Assembly (NCBI GenBank): GCA_037349105.1
Contig: JAYJMM010000062.1
Coordinates: 337,001 to 401,000, forward strand
Direction: 5' to 3'
From: Limnomonas spitsbergensis
Lineage: Eukaryota; Chlorophyta; Chlorophyceae; Chlamydomonadales
Length of the DNA stretch: 64,000 bases
Part shown: positions 55,201-64,000 of the stretch, piece by piece
How positions within the stretch are numbered: position 1 is the first letter of the stretch
Layout: the number at the start of each line of letters is the position of its first letter
Made by a program: the position numbers and the translations under genes
The notes under the pieces: generated by a model
Database searches by the model: none
The model's input: only the letters and a program-made list of their open reading frames with translations
Told to the model about the DNA's origin: nothing

Positions 55201-58200
55201 GGGACGGAGTACAGGTAAGGGTGGACTGAGGGATTGAGTACAGGTAAGGGTGGACTGAGGGACGGAGTACAGGTAAGGGTGGACTGAGGGACGGAGTACA
55301 GGTAAGGGTGGACTGAGGGACGGAGTACAGGTAAGGGTGGACTGAGGGACGGAGTACAGGTAAGGGTGGACTGAGGGACGGAGTACAGGTAAGGGTGGAC
55401 TGAGGGATGGAGTACAGGTAAGGGTGGACTGAGGGACGGAGTAAAGGTAAGGGTGGACTGAGGGACGGAGTACAGGTAAGGGTGGACTGAGGGACAGAGT
55501 ACAGGTAAGGGTGGACTGAGGGACGGAGTACAGGTAAGGGTGGACTGAGGGACGGAATAAAGGTAAGGGTGGACTGAGGGACGGAGTACAGGTAAGGGTG
55601 GACTGAGGGACGGAGTACAGGTAAGGGTGGACTGAGGGACGGAGTACAGGTAAGGGTGGACTGAGGGACGGAATAAAGGTAAGGGTGGACTGAGGGACGG
55701 AATAAAGGTAATGGTGTCCGTTGGGACGGAGTACAGGTAAGGATGGACTGAGGGATGGACTACAGGTAAGGGTGTCCGTTGGGACGGAGCACAGGTAAGG
55801 GTGGACTGATGTACTTGGAGTGTCACAACCCTGAAGGGAACCTGAAGTCTCTCCTGATCCTAGGGGGCCGCTTTCGGATGATGGTGTGCATGGTGCGTTT
55901 TGGGGGGAGGGCAAGTTCAGGTCTAGCCCAAAACATGATCACCTTAATGTGCTAGGAGTTAAGGTCTCAGGAAGGGGAGGTGTGCCTCCCTATGTGTGCA
56001 GGGTTTGTGAGCAATGTATCTCAAGGGCCATAATAAGCAGTATCTAAATCTCTGCTTGGACCCCCAAAGTCTTACCCGGCAAAAACAAGATTTTGTAAGG
56101 GAAGGCAAACATATTTTGCATGAAGGGCTGGGCCTTGGGGCCCAGAACCAAGTCAATCCAGAAAGGAAGTAGGATGGAAGCCCCCTCCTCCCTTTTGGAG
56201 CGCAGGAGTTGAGAAATCAGTGCTTTTGAAGGTGCCGAGTAGGGCACATGTGTGCCCTGAACCTGATGAGGCTCAAAGAAAGCTATCGTGGCTGAAGGGT
56301 GCAAGCTCTGAAGAGATCCCAGCAGCTCAGGCTCTGCTAGGTAATGCATGAGGCACGATGCCCTTTGGAAGAAATCAGAACTGTATAAGGTGCCGCCGAT
56401 TAGGCCACATCCGTGCCATGTACCTGACGAGGCTCAAATAAAGCACGAGAAATTTACGTATGGAGGCCTGGGGCATGAGTGTTGACCTTCAGGGGCATGA
56501 AGTAGGAGGTAAAGGGGCATGAGGGTCCTGTTGCGACCTGTCGCTATTTGGGGTTAAGGGTTGATGGCCTGGATGCTGTTACAACCTGTCGCTATGTAGG
56601 GTTAAGGGTTAGGGCCTGGATGCTCTTGCGACCTCTTACTGTTACTTGAGCGCCTGTTGACCAGGGTTTAGATCTCTTGTCAGGGTTTAGATCTCTTGTC
56701 AGGGTTTAGATCTCTTGTCAGGTGCTGCAGCTGTGTCGACCCCATTCAGACCCAAATTGGTGTTGGCTCCCTCAATCCATGTCTCAGGACGGGTACATTT
56801 ACCATTTATTTTTAATTTTAGGGATCTCCTATTTTATGCACCACCCTTGCCGAGGACTGCTACTGCCCGTCCCCCCACTGCAGTGCCTGTTCACCCCAGG
56901 CCTCCCTCACCGCTGTGTGCGACCGTGGCGTCCAAGCAGTCGACCCGACCACCGGCGAGAACCTGAGCTCCTTGGTGGCTGCCTGCGCTGACCAGGGGGG
57001 CACTGGCAGCAGCGACGCGAAGCCGTTCAATGTGGCGGGCATCAGCACCTGTGACATCAACGTGGCAGAGGTGGGTGATTTAGTCCTGCATGTTTGAATT
57101 TGTTGGTCTTGTATGGGTGACAATCTTGGTCTTGCATGGGTGACAATGTGGGTCTTGCATGGGTGAAGCTGTTGGTCTTGCATGGGTGAAGCTGTTGGTC
57201 TTGCATGGGTGAAGCTGTTTGTCGTGCATTACATGGGGCCTTCCCTCAGGATGCCTAGTCTGATGTGCCTGTATGGTCTCGATTCGGTTTTATTCTTTCA
57301 GTGCGCACCAGACCGCCTTAGGGGGACCGCAAGGTGGCTACCCCTTGTAAAATTGGAACCAAATCACTACTAGCCCATAGCTGATAGTCCCAGCAGCCAG
57401 CAGGGTTTGCTGCCGCAGGCCCGCACAGCCATAGGCCTTTATGTAGCTGATTTGCAGCTGAAGCAAGGTCACAAAAAACCGTTGTGGTTGTGTGAATGAC
57501 GCAAGGCCAAGCCGACTGCCATCTTAGAGGCTGCTCATGACCTGCTGGGTTAGTCATGCGCACACCACGCCTTTTCATTGTATATTTATTTATGTAGTCA
57601 TGTTTGCCCTTGACTGCACAGAGAGTTACATTGGTGCCGGTGTGTGTGGTTATCTGTCTGCCTATCTATCTGCCTGTCTGTCTGTGTCTGTCCATCTATC
57701 TATCCATCTGTCGGTCAGTCAGCATCTGTCTGCCTGTGAAGCAACACATGCAACAAGAGCCTGATAGACGAGTCTACCTGGCCATGGCCTGACCCGCTTC
57801 CCTCTCAACCCTACCTGCATGCAGGGACCTATATCATCACCTTCTCACTGCTGGTATGAGTCTGGCACGCTATTCCAAAGCCTGACCCGCTTCCCTCTCA
57901 ACCCCACCTGCATGCAGGGACCTATATCTTCACCTTCTCACTGCTGGTATGAGTCTGGCACGCTATTCCAAAGCCTGACCCGCTTCCCTCTCAACCCCAC
58001 CTGCAGGCAGGGATGTATATCATCACCTTCTCACTGCTGGGCTCCAGAGGTGTGGGCGTATTGCCTGTAATGAGGTGGGCCAGGGGGATCACAGGGAAAG
58101 TGTGGGCTCCTAGGGTGGGCTGGGATGTGTGGAGTGGGTGTTGATGTGTGGGTTGGTTTTGAATGCATGGGGTGGTTTTAAATGTGTGGGATGGGTGTGG

Positions 58201-61200
58201 AAGTGTCGGGTGGGTGTGGATGTGTGCGATGGGTGTGGGTTGAGTGGAGGATAGAAGGATGGAGGGAGCACGACTGAAGCTTATTGGCATGATGCTCGAC
58301 CTCGTGTGCACAAGTGTGGAATGGGTGTGGAAGGGAGGAGCCTGATGGGTGTGAATTGGGTGGCTTATATGTGAAATTATATTTAACCAGATGTAAGGCT
58401 GAGGTTCTGCATGGTCAGTGGACTGCTGTATGTGATTTGTATGTCTGTAAAGTTGATTTAAACTTAAATGAGGCTGCTCATATCAAGCGTTAGCCGAATT
58501 CGAATATAATTTGGTTCGCAATTTATCTGCCGGGCATGGACGGTTTACCTGACTCATTGAAAAGTTGTCTCGTCCCTATTTATGTGTGCCCGCTGCGCAG
58601 GAGGGTCACGTTCACGTCATCTGCGTGTGGCTTGCAGGCGTCCATGTCCACTGTGGGGGACATGGCGACACTGATTGCTGGCATGGCAGGTGAGATGCTG
58701 TCAGCAAAGGGCGGCCCCTGTTTTGGTGTGAAATTTGAAGCATGGGACAGGTGCCTGCAAAACGGCCGTAGCACTAGGTAGGCTGCCATGCAGGCTTCGC
58801 TGTCCACAGTCGTAGATATGGTGACGCTGATTGCTGGTACGACAGGCACTGTCAGCAAAGGGAAGCTCCCCTCTTGACCATGAAGTGTGTGAAGGTTTTA
58901 CAGTCCCGCGGAGCATCATTCGATGCGTGTGAGTATGCTCTTGGCTGAAGCACTGAGTGACCTTGGGTATGAAGTTGGCTGTAGTACTGGGTGTGTACTT
59001 GGCTGTAGTACTGGGTGTGCACTTGGCTGTAGCACAAAGTGATCCTGCAGTCTGTAGCGCCGGTGTGGGGAAGCCGGTGTAGCAAAGACTCCTAGATCCA
59101 ATGGGTTGGCAACCATCCAAGGAGTGACACAATCTAGGTTTCAAGGATGCGACATTGATGTCAACGGTTGAAGAGTTTTGTTTCAATCTTCAGTCCGATT
59201 GAACCAGTTGGCAGCTTGGCCCTTAAGTGCTAAGTGGTAAACAGTGTCTCATCTCTTTAGTGTAACATGTAATGAAGGTGTAAACCCACTCTTCCGACTG
59301 GGTTACAGAGCTGTGTCATGCAGCCTTTTTAATTAACACTCCCTTTTCCCCTCTTGCCCACCTCTTCACACCAGATACTGAAATACTCTCAAGCTGTACT
59401 CCCTCCCTCATAATTATTCCGCTCCACCTTGTTTCCAGGTTCCTCCGGATGTGGGAAAACAGCAGGCACTGTGGAGGAGGCATCTGGTCTACTATCCACG
59501 CTTGGATTCGGCTCACGTATGCTGGTGGGTGAAGGTTTAGGGTTTCGTGACATGGAGTCCACTGGAGGCCCTACGGTAGAGGTATCATGCTTGCTGCCCA
59601 CTCTTGGATGGGACACGAGTGTTTGCCACTTTGCCGCTAGGTGTAGATTCAGGGTTTAGGTCAGACGTGGTCAGCTGGAGGTTGTGTGGCCAAGGCACCA
59701 GGCTTGCTGTCCACTCTTGGATTGGGTTCAGATATGTTGCTAGGTGAGCGAGGGTTAGGTCTGACGTGGTCAGCAGGGAGCTGTGCTGGCTGCAGGGAGA
59801 TTTCTGTTCTTGCTTAGGTCATTTGCAAGGCGAGAACTTACCCTCTAAATCCACATGACCCTTCAGGCCTCTGCCCAGTCGGTGAACGTGGAGGATGCGT
59901 CTACATCGGGCGAGTACTCGATATCTCTCGTGACCTATCCTGGATTTGGCAGGGCAGTCAACATTAAGCAGGTCAGTGCTTGTGTGCTGGCAGGGGGAGG
60001 GAGGGTCTTTCTAACGCTGCCTCTACTCGAGACCTCTCGTGATATTTCCTGGATTTAAAAGGGTCAACACCATTAATCAGGTCAGCAGTTGTGGGCTGGT
60101 AGGGGGGGGTCTGTCGTCGCTCTACTTTATTTAGCGCTCAAACTGCCTTGCAGTCAGAGACTTTTTGATCCTCCCTTGATTGGGCAGGGCCAGCAGCATC
60201 TGTTGACGGTAGCATCTCTTGACCTGAGCCAGCAATTCTTGACCTGAGCCAGCATTTGTGTCCCTGTCTCCCTTTCCTTATTTGTTAAGGGGCTCCTGTC
60301 CAATTGAACTGAGCATGTACCCGTGTGTCTCCCTGTCTCCCAGGGGTCCCTAGCTTACATTGCATGTGCAAGTGGGCAGATACCCACGGCGATGCTTCCC
60401 TGCGAACCGGGAGCCAAGGCAGATGGTCCGCAGTCAAATGGAGGCTCGGATGCAGTTGCCCTCACGAAACAGGTAACAACTGCCAAATGATGCGCAAAGC
60501 AGGGAGCAGGAAGTAGGATGCATGACGCATGACGCAAGATGGTCCACAGGCAAATGCATGTTTGGATGCAGTGGTCCTCTACAAAACAGGTTACAACTAC
60601 CACATCATGCATGAAGCATGGTACAAGGAGGTCCACAGGCAAACTCAGGCTCGGATGCAGTGACCCTCACAAATGAGTTTGTAAGTGCCCCTGGGCATCA
60701 ATCGTTGTGCGCACCCTGTCTGTGCCATTTTTTTCGACTGGAATTATTGCAGGATTTGTCTGACTCTGGCATCGAAGGTCTGCTCCTGACTTGTCCAGGT
60801 TTCTTTTGATTTACCGTCCCTTTGTTTCTCGCTGCTAGGCCTTGCGAAAGAGGCCACCTGGCAATGTTACGCTGCAACAGGAAATGTATGACCGGATGTG
60901 TTGAGGGAGTATGTGCGCCCGCCAAACACGTTGCAGCATTGCAGCGATCACACTCTCAAACCCGTCATTTCTCTGGAACCTCTTGAACTCCTTCATTGTT
61001 TTTTTTCTTTTTTATCAAGGCTGGGGGACCCACCTCCTGGACAAGTCTGCCCTGCATATGCCCCGCCCCAAATCAATCAGGGAATATTATACCGCCCGGC
61101 CTTGCTCTCTTTGAAGTCCCTCGTTTAACCCTAAACCCTAAATTCTGAACCCTCACATTTTCTGGTATAATGCAGATCCTTGCGTGCCCTCCGATGGCCT

Positions 61201-63673
61201 GCATCGAATTCGGCTGTCCCGGCTATCAGTACTCGACCCAGGGTATCGCGACCTGCGGCGTGGACACCAGCGCTCCCGTAGGGACAGTCCAAATGTGAGA
61301 TGTTCGGTAGTGAATTGATGCATGGGTGGGACGGAGGAAGAGCAGACTGCTGGGGATCCCTGAATTCCTGATAAGACAGATCCCTAGTAGCTCCCCTAGT
61401 GCTACGGCCGAACAGGCGGCTTCCTTAAGGCAAGCCTCAGGGCATATCCTTTATTTAATAAAGTATAGACTGATCCCTATACTTGCACCCCTAAGGTCCT
61501 TACGTTTCCCCTCCGTGTCGAAAGAGTCGGGTGGACGCCCACGCGGCCGAGCCTTTTCGAGCAGGGCCCGAAGGTGCAACATTATTGACTGCATGACGAG
61601 CCCTCACTTTTCCCCTCCTCTGGCTCTCTGCTGATGGCAATCCTGATAAGCCGTCACTGTTGTTTTCTTCACTTTCAAAACGTTGTACAACCCTATATGT
61701 ATCTTAATATAATAATATGCCTGGTTTTGTAACGTTCCTTTTGCTGCTGCTCATTTCTGCCTCCCTGACTCCCCCTGATGGATGCATACCTTGAGCTTCT
61801 AAAAAGTGACCCCAGGCAAGATCTAGAACCAGACTGAGGTTACTTTTGCCACACCCGGTGCATGTTGAATGCTTGTTCAGCAATCTTGTGTTTGATGTTG
61901 TTTGACAATCTTGTGTTTGATGTCGAGATCAATGCGATGCAGCAAAAAACATTCATGTGGTGGATTGACCTTGATCCTGGATGTGCTGCTCTGTGGCGGT
62001 CAATCCCTATTATCTTGTTACGACCCCATATTGCCATTCCTGTTGCTGCTGCAGAGTGAACCTGGGCAGGATCTAGATCCGGGCCCTGTGGGTGCACTCG
62101 CCGCACGTGGTGAATGTTGAACGCCAATGTTGCAAGCTTATATTGCCACATCCCTGTTTCTGTCGCAGAGTGAACCTGGTCCTGGATGTGATGCCAAGTG
62201 GCGGCGTACCCTCATCATCATCTTGTGACGACCCCCACGCTGTCATTCCTGTTGCTGCTGCGGATTTTCCCTGATCCTGGAAATGCTGCAAAGTGGCATT
62301 TAATCCCCATTGGAGGTATTTTGTTTCGATCCTCATGCCGTCCTCCCTGGTGCTGCTGCAGAGTCTTGGAGGTTCTCTCCAGGGTCGGCCAATCCTCATC
62401 CTCGAACTTCCTTATCTCTCTTGCTGCTGCAGTGCCTCAGAACCTAATTAGCAGGATCTAGACGTGGCGCAAGTTGGTCACGGATGTAGGCAGCTTAGAA
62501 AGAGGTTTAGCTCTAAAAATAGCTGCTCATCTGTAAGACTCCGCCGCCTTCTCCACTGATACCTAGTGGGCAGCTCTTCTTACGGACAGGCTGTCCTGCT
62601 CCTGCTAGATAGTGAACTGGGTCCTTTCAAGTGGCGACCCATCCCCATCCTCCAATGCCGTTTTTCTGTTGCGCCTGCAGTGTTAAGCTGGTCCTGGTCG
62701 TGCTTTCAAGTGGCGGCCAAGTCCCATCCTCCAACACTGCTTTGTCCTGTTGCACCTGCAGAGTAAACTTGGGTCTTGGTGGTGCTTTCGAGTGACGACC
62801 CATCCCCATCCTCCAATGTCGTTTTTTCTGTTGCACCTGCAGTGTGAACTAGGTCTTGGTAATGCTTTCGAGCGGCGACCCATCCCCATCCTCCAAAGCC
62901 GTTTTCTGTTGCTCCTGCAGAGTGAACTTCGTACTGGTGGTGCTTTCGAGTGGCGGCCAATCGGTATCATTGGTAAACATAACCGTGCAGCGGTCTGTGA
63001 GCATCACCAGTGCCTGTCCTGCCGGGCAGTTCCTTTGCGGCAATCCGCCGGTGTGCAGCCAGGTGGGGCTGTGTGAGGATGGTGTGGAATAATGATTGGA
63101 TGGTGTGGAAGTATGAGTGGATACACTGTTGGCTTCAGGGTGTGTAGATTAAGAGAACTGGCAGGACGTGCGTTTCCTTTGTGGCGAACCGCCGGTTTGC
63201 AGCCACTGCATGTCCTTGCACAGCCCCTCCCACCTTTCTGTCACCCGTTGCACCTTCCCTGTCAGCTCAGGCATGCATCTCGAGATTTGACAAAAAAAAT
63301 ACTAGGAATACAAATATGTGAAAATCTTATTCATTCTTATGATGTGAAAGTCAGCTTAGGCACGCATCTGAAAATTTGGCAAACAAATATCTGAAATGCA
63401 AATATCTGGAAACATCTTATTAATATCTCTGATGTGCAGGTCAGCTGCAGCTTGTCGAGCACCCTGCTTGGCCTGGGGCCCTCCGCCACCCCCAGCGGCC
63501 CAGCCAGTGTGTTTACCAGTGCAGGAGCAAGCACCCCCCCGATCCTCCGCGTTGTCCTCAACCCCTGGTTGGCCGCTGAGGCCTCGCCCTTCTCTGCGGG
63601 CGTGCTGGGGGAGAGCATGGCCGCGTCCGGGGCCATTGGCAGCGGCCTGGTGCCCCCCCTCATCAAATTCACG
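46300..63673 (+). CDS. Giant (Ser-Pro)n hydroxyproline-rich extracellular-matrix glycoprotein, 3' end beyond window
   Basis: This is a cell-wall/matrix HRGP of volvocine type. Proposed exons: 46300-46372 (signal peptide, MAVLVPRRITALHVLCWILI), 47358-51786 (N-terminal spacer, a rod of about 1,300 residues of SPP/SPPP, then SNKVIGYRIPTLLFLGNGN), 52463-52641, 53278-53407, 56722-56792, 56822-57070, 58007-58049, 58601-58689, 59439-59524, 59867-59971, 60344-60472, 60753-60798, 60840-60886, 61176-61294, 62921-63062 and 63440-63673. Phases agree except at the rod end, where one extra C breaks the frame, and at the 58049/58601 join. Extra exon-like pieces at 54513 and 54630-54750 may be alternative. 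The C-terminal part resembles algal matrix modules: an Ig-like stretch (PTLLFLGNG...FALPGVRATDYLGTDI, AGMYIITFSLL) and Cys-rich stretches (SACPAGQFLCGNPPVCSQ). The rod would be hydroxylated and glycosylated. The signal exon and the exact C-terminal family are the weakest points. Confidence 0.8.
46373..47110 (+). other. First intron of the HRGP gene (5' part)
   Basis: The sequence is non-coding, with short repeated phrases such as CACCCTCTCCATGCATTAAG near 47,025-47,090. An alternative signal-peptide-like start (MAVSLFHSVLLSLFILCTL) lies at about 46,976 but runs into a stop with no clear donor. Confidence 0.4.
47125..47325 (+). repeat. 47-bp minisatellite, four units
   Basis: GTCCCTGTACCCCCTCCACA occurs at 47,145, 47,192, 47,239 and 47,286, each followed by TTTCCCACCTAAATAC and a C-run. 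It lies just before the HRGP exon 2 acceptor and enriches the pyrimidine tract. Confidence 0.92.
50410..51615 (+). repeat. ~100 near-identical 12-bp units encoding PPSP
   Basis: CCTCCTTCCCCT is repeated for about 1.2 kb with very few changes (CCG codons giving Ala, TCT or TTC variants). It encodes the most regular part of the HRGP rod. The coding strand is pyrimidine here apart from a few G. The near identity points to recent expansion or gene conversion. Confidence 0.95.
51787..52462 (+). other. HRGP intron 2
   Basis: The donor is GTAAGAG at 51,787. The intron holds irregular repeats, such as TTTGTGACGGGACCACCTCA and CATGATAACACTGCCTGAAC-like units near 52,300-52,420. The acceptor TTTTTTGGACAG ends at 52,462. 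Confidence 0.5.
52665..53000. repeat. 22-bp minisatellite, ~15 units
   Basis: GGCTGTAGCACTGAATACAC and GGCTGTAGTACTGGATGTGC units alternate every 22 bases after HRGP exon 3. A few related units recur in another HRGP intron at about 58,940-59,060, so the unit is dispersed. Confidence 0.9.
53035..53180 (+). repeat. Copy of the HRGP exon 3 end, then telomere-like repeats
   Basis: GGATCAGCATTACACGCTAG-like sequence at 53,055-53,085 repeats the end of exon 3 (GGATCAGCATTACAGGCTGT, 52,616). It is followed by about five GGGTTAAGGGTTATCA units (TTAGGG-like but not true telomere). Confidence 0.7.
54513..54715 (+). repeat. Two tandem copies (117 bp) of an exon-like unit
   Basis: After ACATAG at 54,512 and 54,629, both copies begin GCACACCAG and continue ACCGCTGCAGCGCT / ACTGCTGCAGCGCT and CTGGTTTCAC. 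They resemble, in translation, the exon at 56,722 (GAAAVSTPF-like). The second ends at the first donor of the 29-bp array (54,751) in a phase that does not fit the next exon. They may be alternative or dead exons. Confidence 0.6.
54738..55812 (+). repeat. 29-bp tandem array of 5' splice sites, ~36 units
   Basis: The unit is GGACGGAGTACAG followed by GTAAGGGTGGACTGAG. Nearly every unit contains TACAG/GTAAGG, an excellent donor. The last three units are spaced wider (CCGTTGGGACGGAG). The first junction is the end of an exon-like piece at 54,750. Confidence 0.95.
55813..56721 (+). other. Rest of the long HRGP intron
   Basis: Non-coding. Short repeated phrases appear: GGTTTAGATCTCTTGTCAGG occurs three times just before the acceptor at 56,721, so at least three TTGTCAG acceptors lie in a row. 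Near-duplicate blocks around 56,225 and 56,385 share GGTGCCGA and GAGGCTCAAA. Confidence 0.55.
57650..57735 (+). repeat. (CTGT/CTAT) microsatellite
   Basis: Imperfect CTGT, CTGC and CTAT tetranucleotides (CTGCCTATCTATCTGCCTGT) in the intron after 57,070. Confidence 0.8.
57786..58050 (+). repeat. Three 93-bp units carrying a small HRGP exon
   Basis: Exon-like starts lie at 57,825, 57,918 and 58,011 (GGGACCTATATCATCACC and a variant), each followed by ACCTTCTCACTGCTG. Units 1 and 2 then have GTATGAG donors. Unit 3 has CTGCAG/GCAGGG, which gives the phase-0 acceptor at 58,006, and reads on to AGAG/GTGTGG. Confidence 0.85.
58690..59300 (+). repeat. Exon copy and dispersed repeat in an HRGP intron
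   Basis: GCTTCGCTGTCCACAGTCGT and CTGATTGCTGG at about 58,793-58,840 repeat the end of the exon ending at 58,689 (GCGTCCATGTCCACTGTGGG). It is followed by a family-B word (GAAGGTTTTACAGTCC at 58,890) and the 22-bp GGCTGTAGTACTGGGTGTG units. Confidence 0.6.
59460..59760 (+). repeat. Three copies of the exon end at 59,524
   Basis: The stretch CTATCCACGCTTGGATTCGG recurs as GCCCACTCTTGGATGGGAC (about 59,597) and GTCCACTCTTGGATTGGGTT (about 59,709). The third is followed by TTGCTAG/GTGAGC, another good donor. Confidence 0.65.
60025..60095 (+). repeat. Copy of the exon end at 59,971
   Basis: TCTCGTGATATTTCCTGGAT and ACCATTAATCAG/GTCAGC repeat the end of the preceding exon (CTCGTGACCTATCCTGGATT, AACATTAAGCAG/GTCAGT) 109 bases downstream. 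Confidence 0.75.
60415..60690 (+). repeat. Three copies of the exon end at 60,472
   Basis: GATGGTCCGCAGTCAAATGG is followed downstream by GATGGTCCACAGGCAAATGC and GAGGTCCACAGGCAAACTC. Donor-like ends are at 60,473 (GTAACA, real), 60,600 (GTTACA) and 60,681 (GTAAGT). Confidence 0.8.
61430..61592 (+). mobile_element. LINE 3' terminus (5'-truncated copy)
   Basis: GGTGGACGCCCACGCGGCCG, AGCCTTTTCGAGCAGGGCCC and GAAGGTGCAACATTATTGAC form a complete sense-strand LINE end inside an HRGP intron. The 5' limit is uncertain (somewhere after 61,400). Confidence 0.72.
62040..62925 (+). repeat. Tandem copies of the acceptor and start of the exon at 62,921
   Basis: CAG acceptors followed by AGTGAAC-like starts end at 62,054, 62,167, 62,361, 62,432, 62,680, 62,761, 62,842 and 62,920; a degenerate CGG sits at 62,263. 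The last four are 78-81 bp apart and share CGAGTGGCGACCCATCCCCA. Only the last keeps a long open exon. Confidence 0.85.
63150..63460 (+). repeat. Copies of flanking exon edges
   Basis: GGCAGGACGTGCGTTTCCTT...CCGCCGGTTTGCAGCCA at 63,156-63,203 repeats the end of the exon ending at 63,062. GTCAGCTCAGGCATGCATCT (63,262) and GTCAGCTTAGGCACGCATCT (63,351) resemble the start of the exon at 63,440 (GTCAGCTGCAGC) and its upstream intron. Confidence 0.65.
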
Positions 63674-63691
63674 GTGAGAGCATTCGCCGGA

Positions 63692-63895
63692 TACCGTAGA
63701 TTTGCTTTGCCTTCCTTCATAAGTAGCGGTGTTTGGGGTTGAGGGATCCATGGATTTACTAATTATCGATTGTGGACGCCAGCTTTCAGTCGGAAGTTAA
63801 GAGTTTTTGTCAACAGTTTGCCCTGGGGGCAGCATTAAAAGAAAACAGTTTGTGATGTCCTTTTTTACGAGGGAAGGCCAAGCAAATCTACGGTA
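63692..63895. mobile_element. 204-bp MITE, TACCGTAG type
   Basis: The left end TACCGTAGATTTGCTTTGCC and right end GGCCAAGCAAATCTACGGTA are inverse complements with one mismatch. The ends TACCGTA resemble the AT-rich MITEs in the nucleoporin introns. TA at each edge suggests a TA target site. It starts 18 bases after an HRGP donor. Confidence 0.8.
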
Positions 63896-64000
63896 GTGTT
63901 CCAACCTTATTTCATTTAATGACTACTTTTATAAAACCAACATTTTTTAAATTTAACACTTCAGACTACCGGTACTTTTATTAAAATCTTACAGATTATT

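Noticed and set aside
54738..55812. CRISPR-like direct repeat array
   Set aside because: Units are contiguous with no unique spacers, and the genome is eukaryotic; it is a minisatellite of splice donors.
54666..55914. Two minus-strand frames (386 and 410 codons) with a repeated VHPYLYSVPQ-type motif
   Set aside because: Produced by the 29-bp donor array (29 is not a multiple of 3, so frames cycle); no gene context.

Overview
The window looks like nuclear DNA of a volvocine-type green alga (Chlamydomonadales). Its genes are cut by many introns with GTGAG/GTAAG donors and CAG acceptors. It carries a giant (Ser-Pro)n extracellular-matrix protein, a TGTAA-type poly(A) signal, a LINE with an APE-like endonuclease, many TIR elements and very dense minisatellites. 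There is no operon structure, and no rRNA, tRNA or CRISPR that I can support. Exon models were built by hand from splice sites, reading phase and family knowledge, with no transcript evidence.

Layout. (1) 1-2.28 kb: decayed repeats and no clear gene. (2) 2.28-5.98 kb (+): plastid-type D-3-phosphoglycerate dehydrogenase in six phase-consistent exons. (3) 6.7-14.0 kb: a frameshifted LINE, two clear TIR/MITE elements, a fragment of a smaller element, and an endonuclease-domain relic. (4) 14.39-25.18 kb (+): a ten-exon FG nucleoporin of the Nup1/Nup136/NUP153/POM121 type, with MITEs and tandem arrays in its introns. (5) 26.44-33.60 kb (-): an eight-exon IAH1-like GDSL/SGNH esterase with an N-terminal signal anchor; its introns are full of minisatellites. 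(6) 33.8-39.0 kb: LINE 3' ends, an organelle-like patch with hairpins, and a 2.46-kb TIR element with an 8-bp target duplication. (7) 39.52-40.56 kb (+): a small N-glycosylated, probably GPI-anchored protein. (8) 40.6-46.3 kb: nested LINE 3' ends and another TIR element. (9) 46.30 kb to the window end (+): a hydroxyproline-rich glycoprotein with a rod of about 1,300 residues and a Cys-rich/Ig-like C-terminal part in many small exons, cut by the window edge.

The genes do not form a pathway. Their shared feature is structural. In four of the five genes, introns contain tandem or near-tandem copies of the exon-intron junctions themselves, so rows of potential 5' or 3' splice sites lie beside the real one. 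Examples are eight donors after nucleoporin exon 8, about 36 donors in a 29-bp array at 54.7-55.8 kb, and about eight acceptors before 62.92 kb. This is the best candidate here for an undescribed phenomenon.

The second unifying result is that a roughly 60-bp sequence scattered more than a dozen times through the window is the 3' end of one LINE family, which also accumulates head-to-tail on itself.
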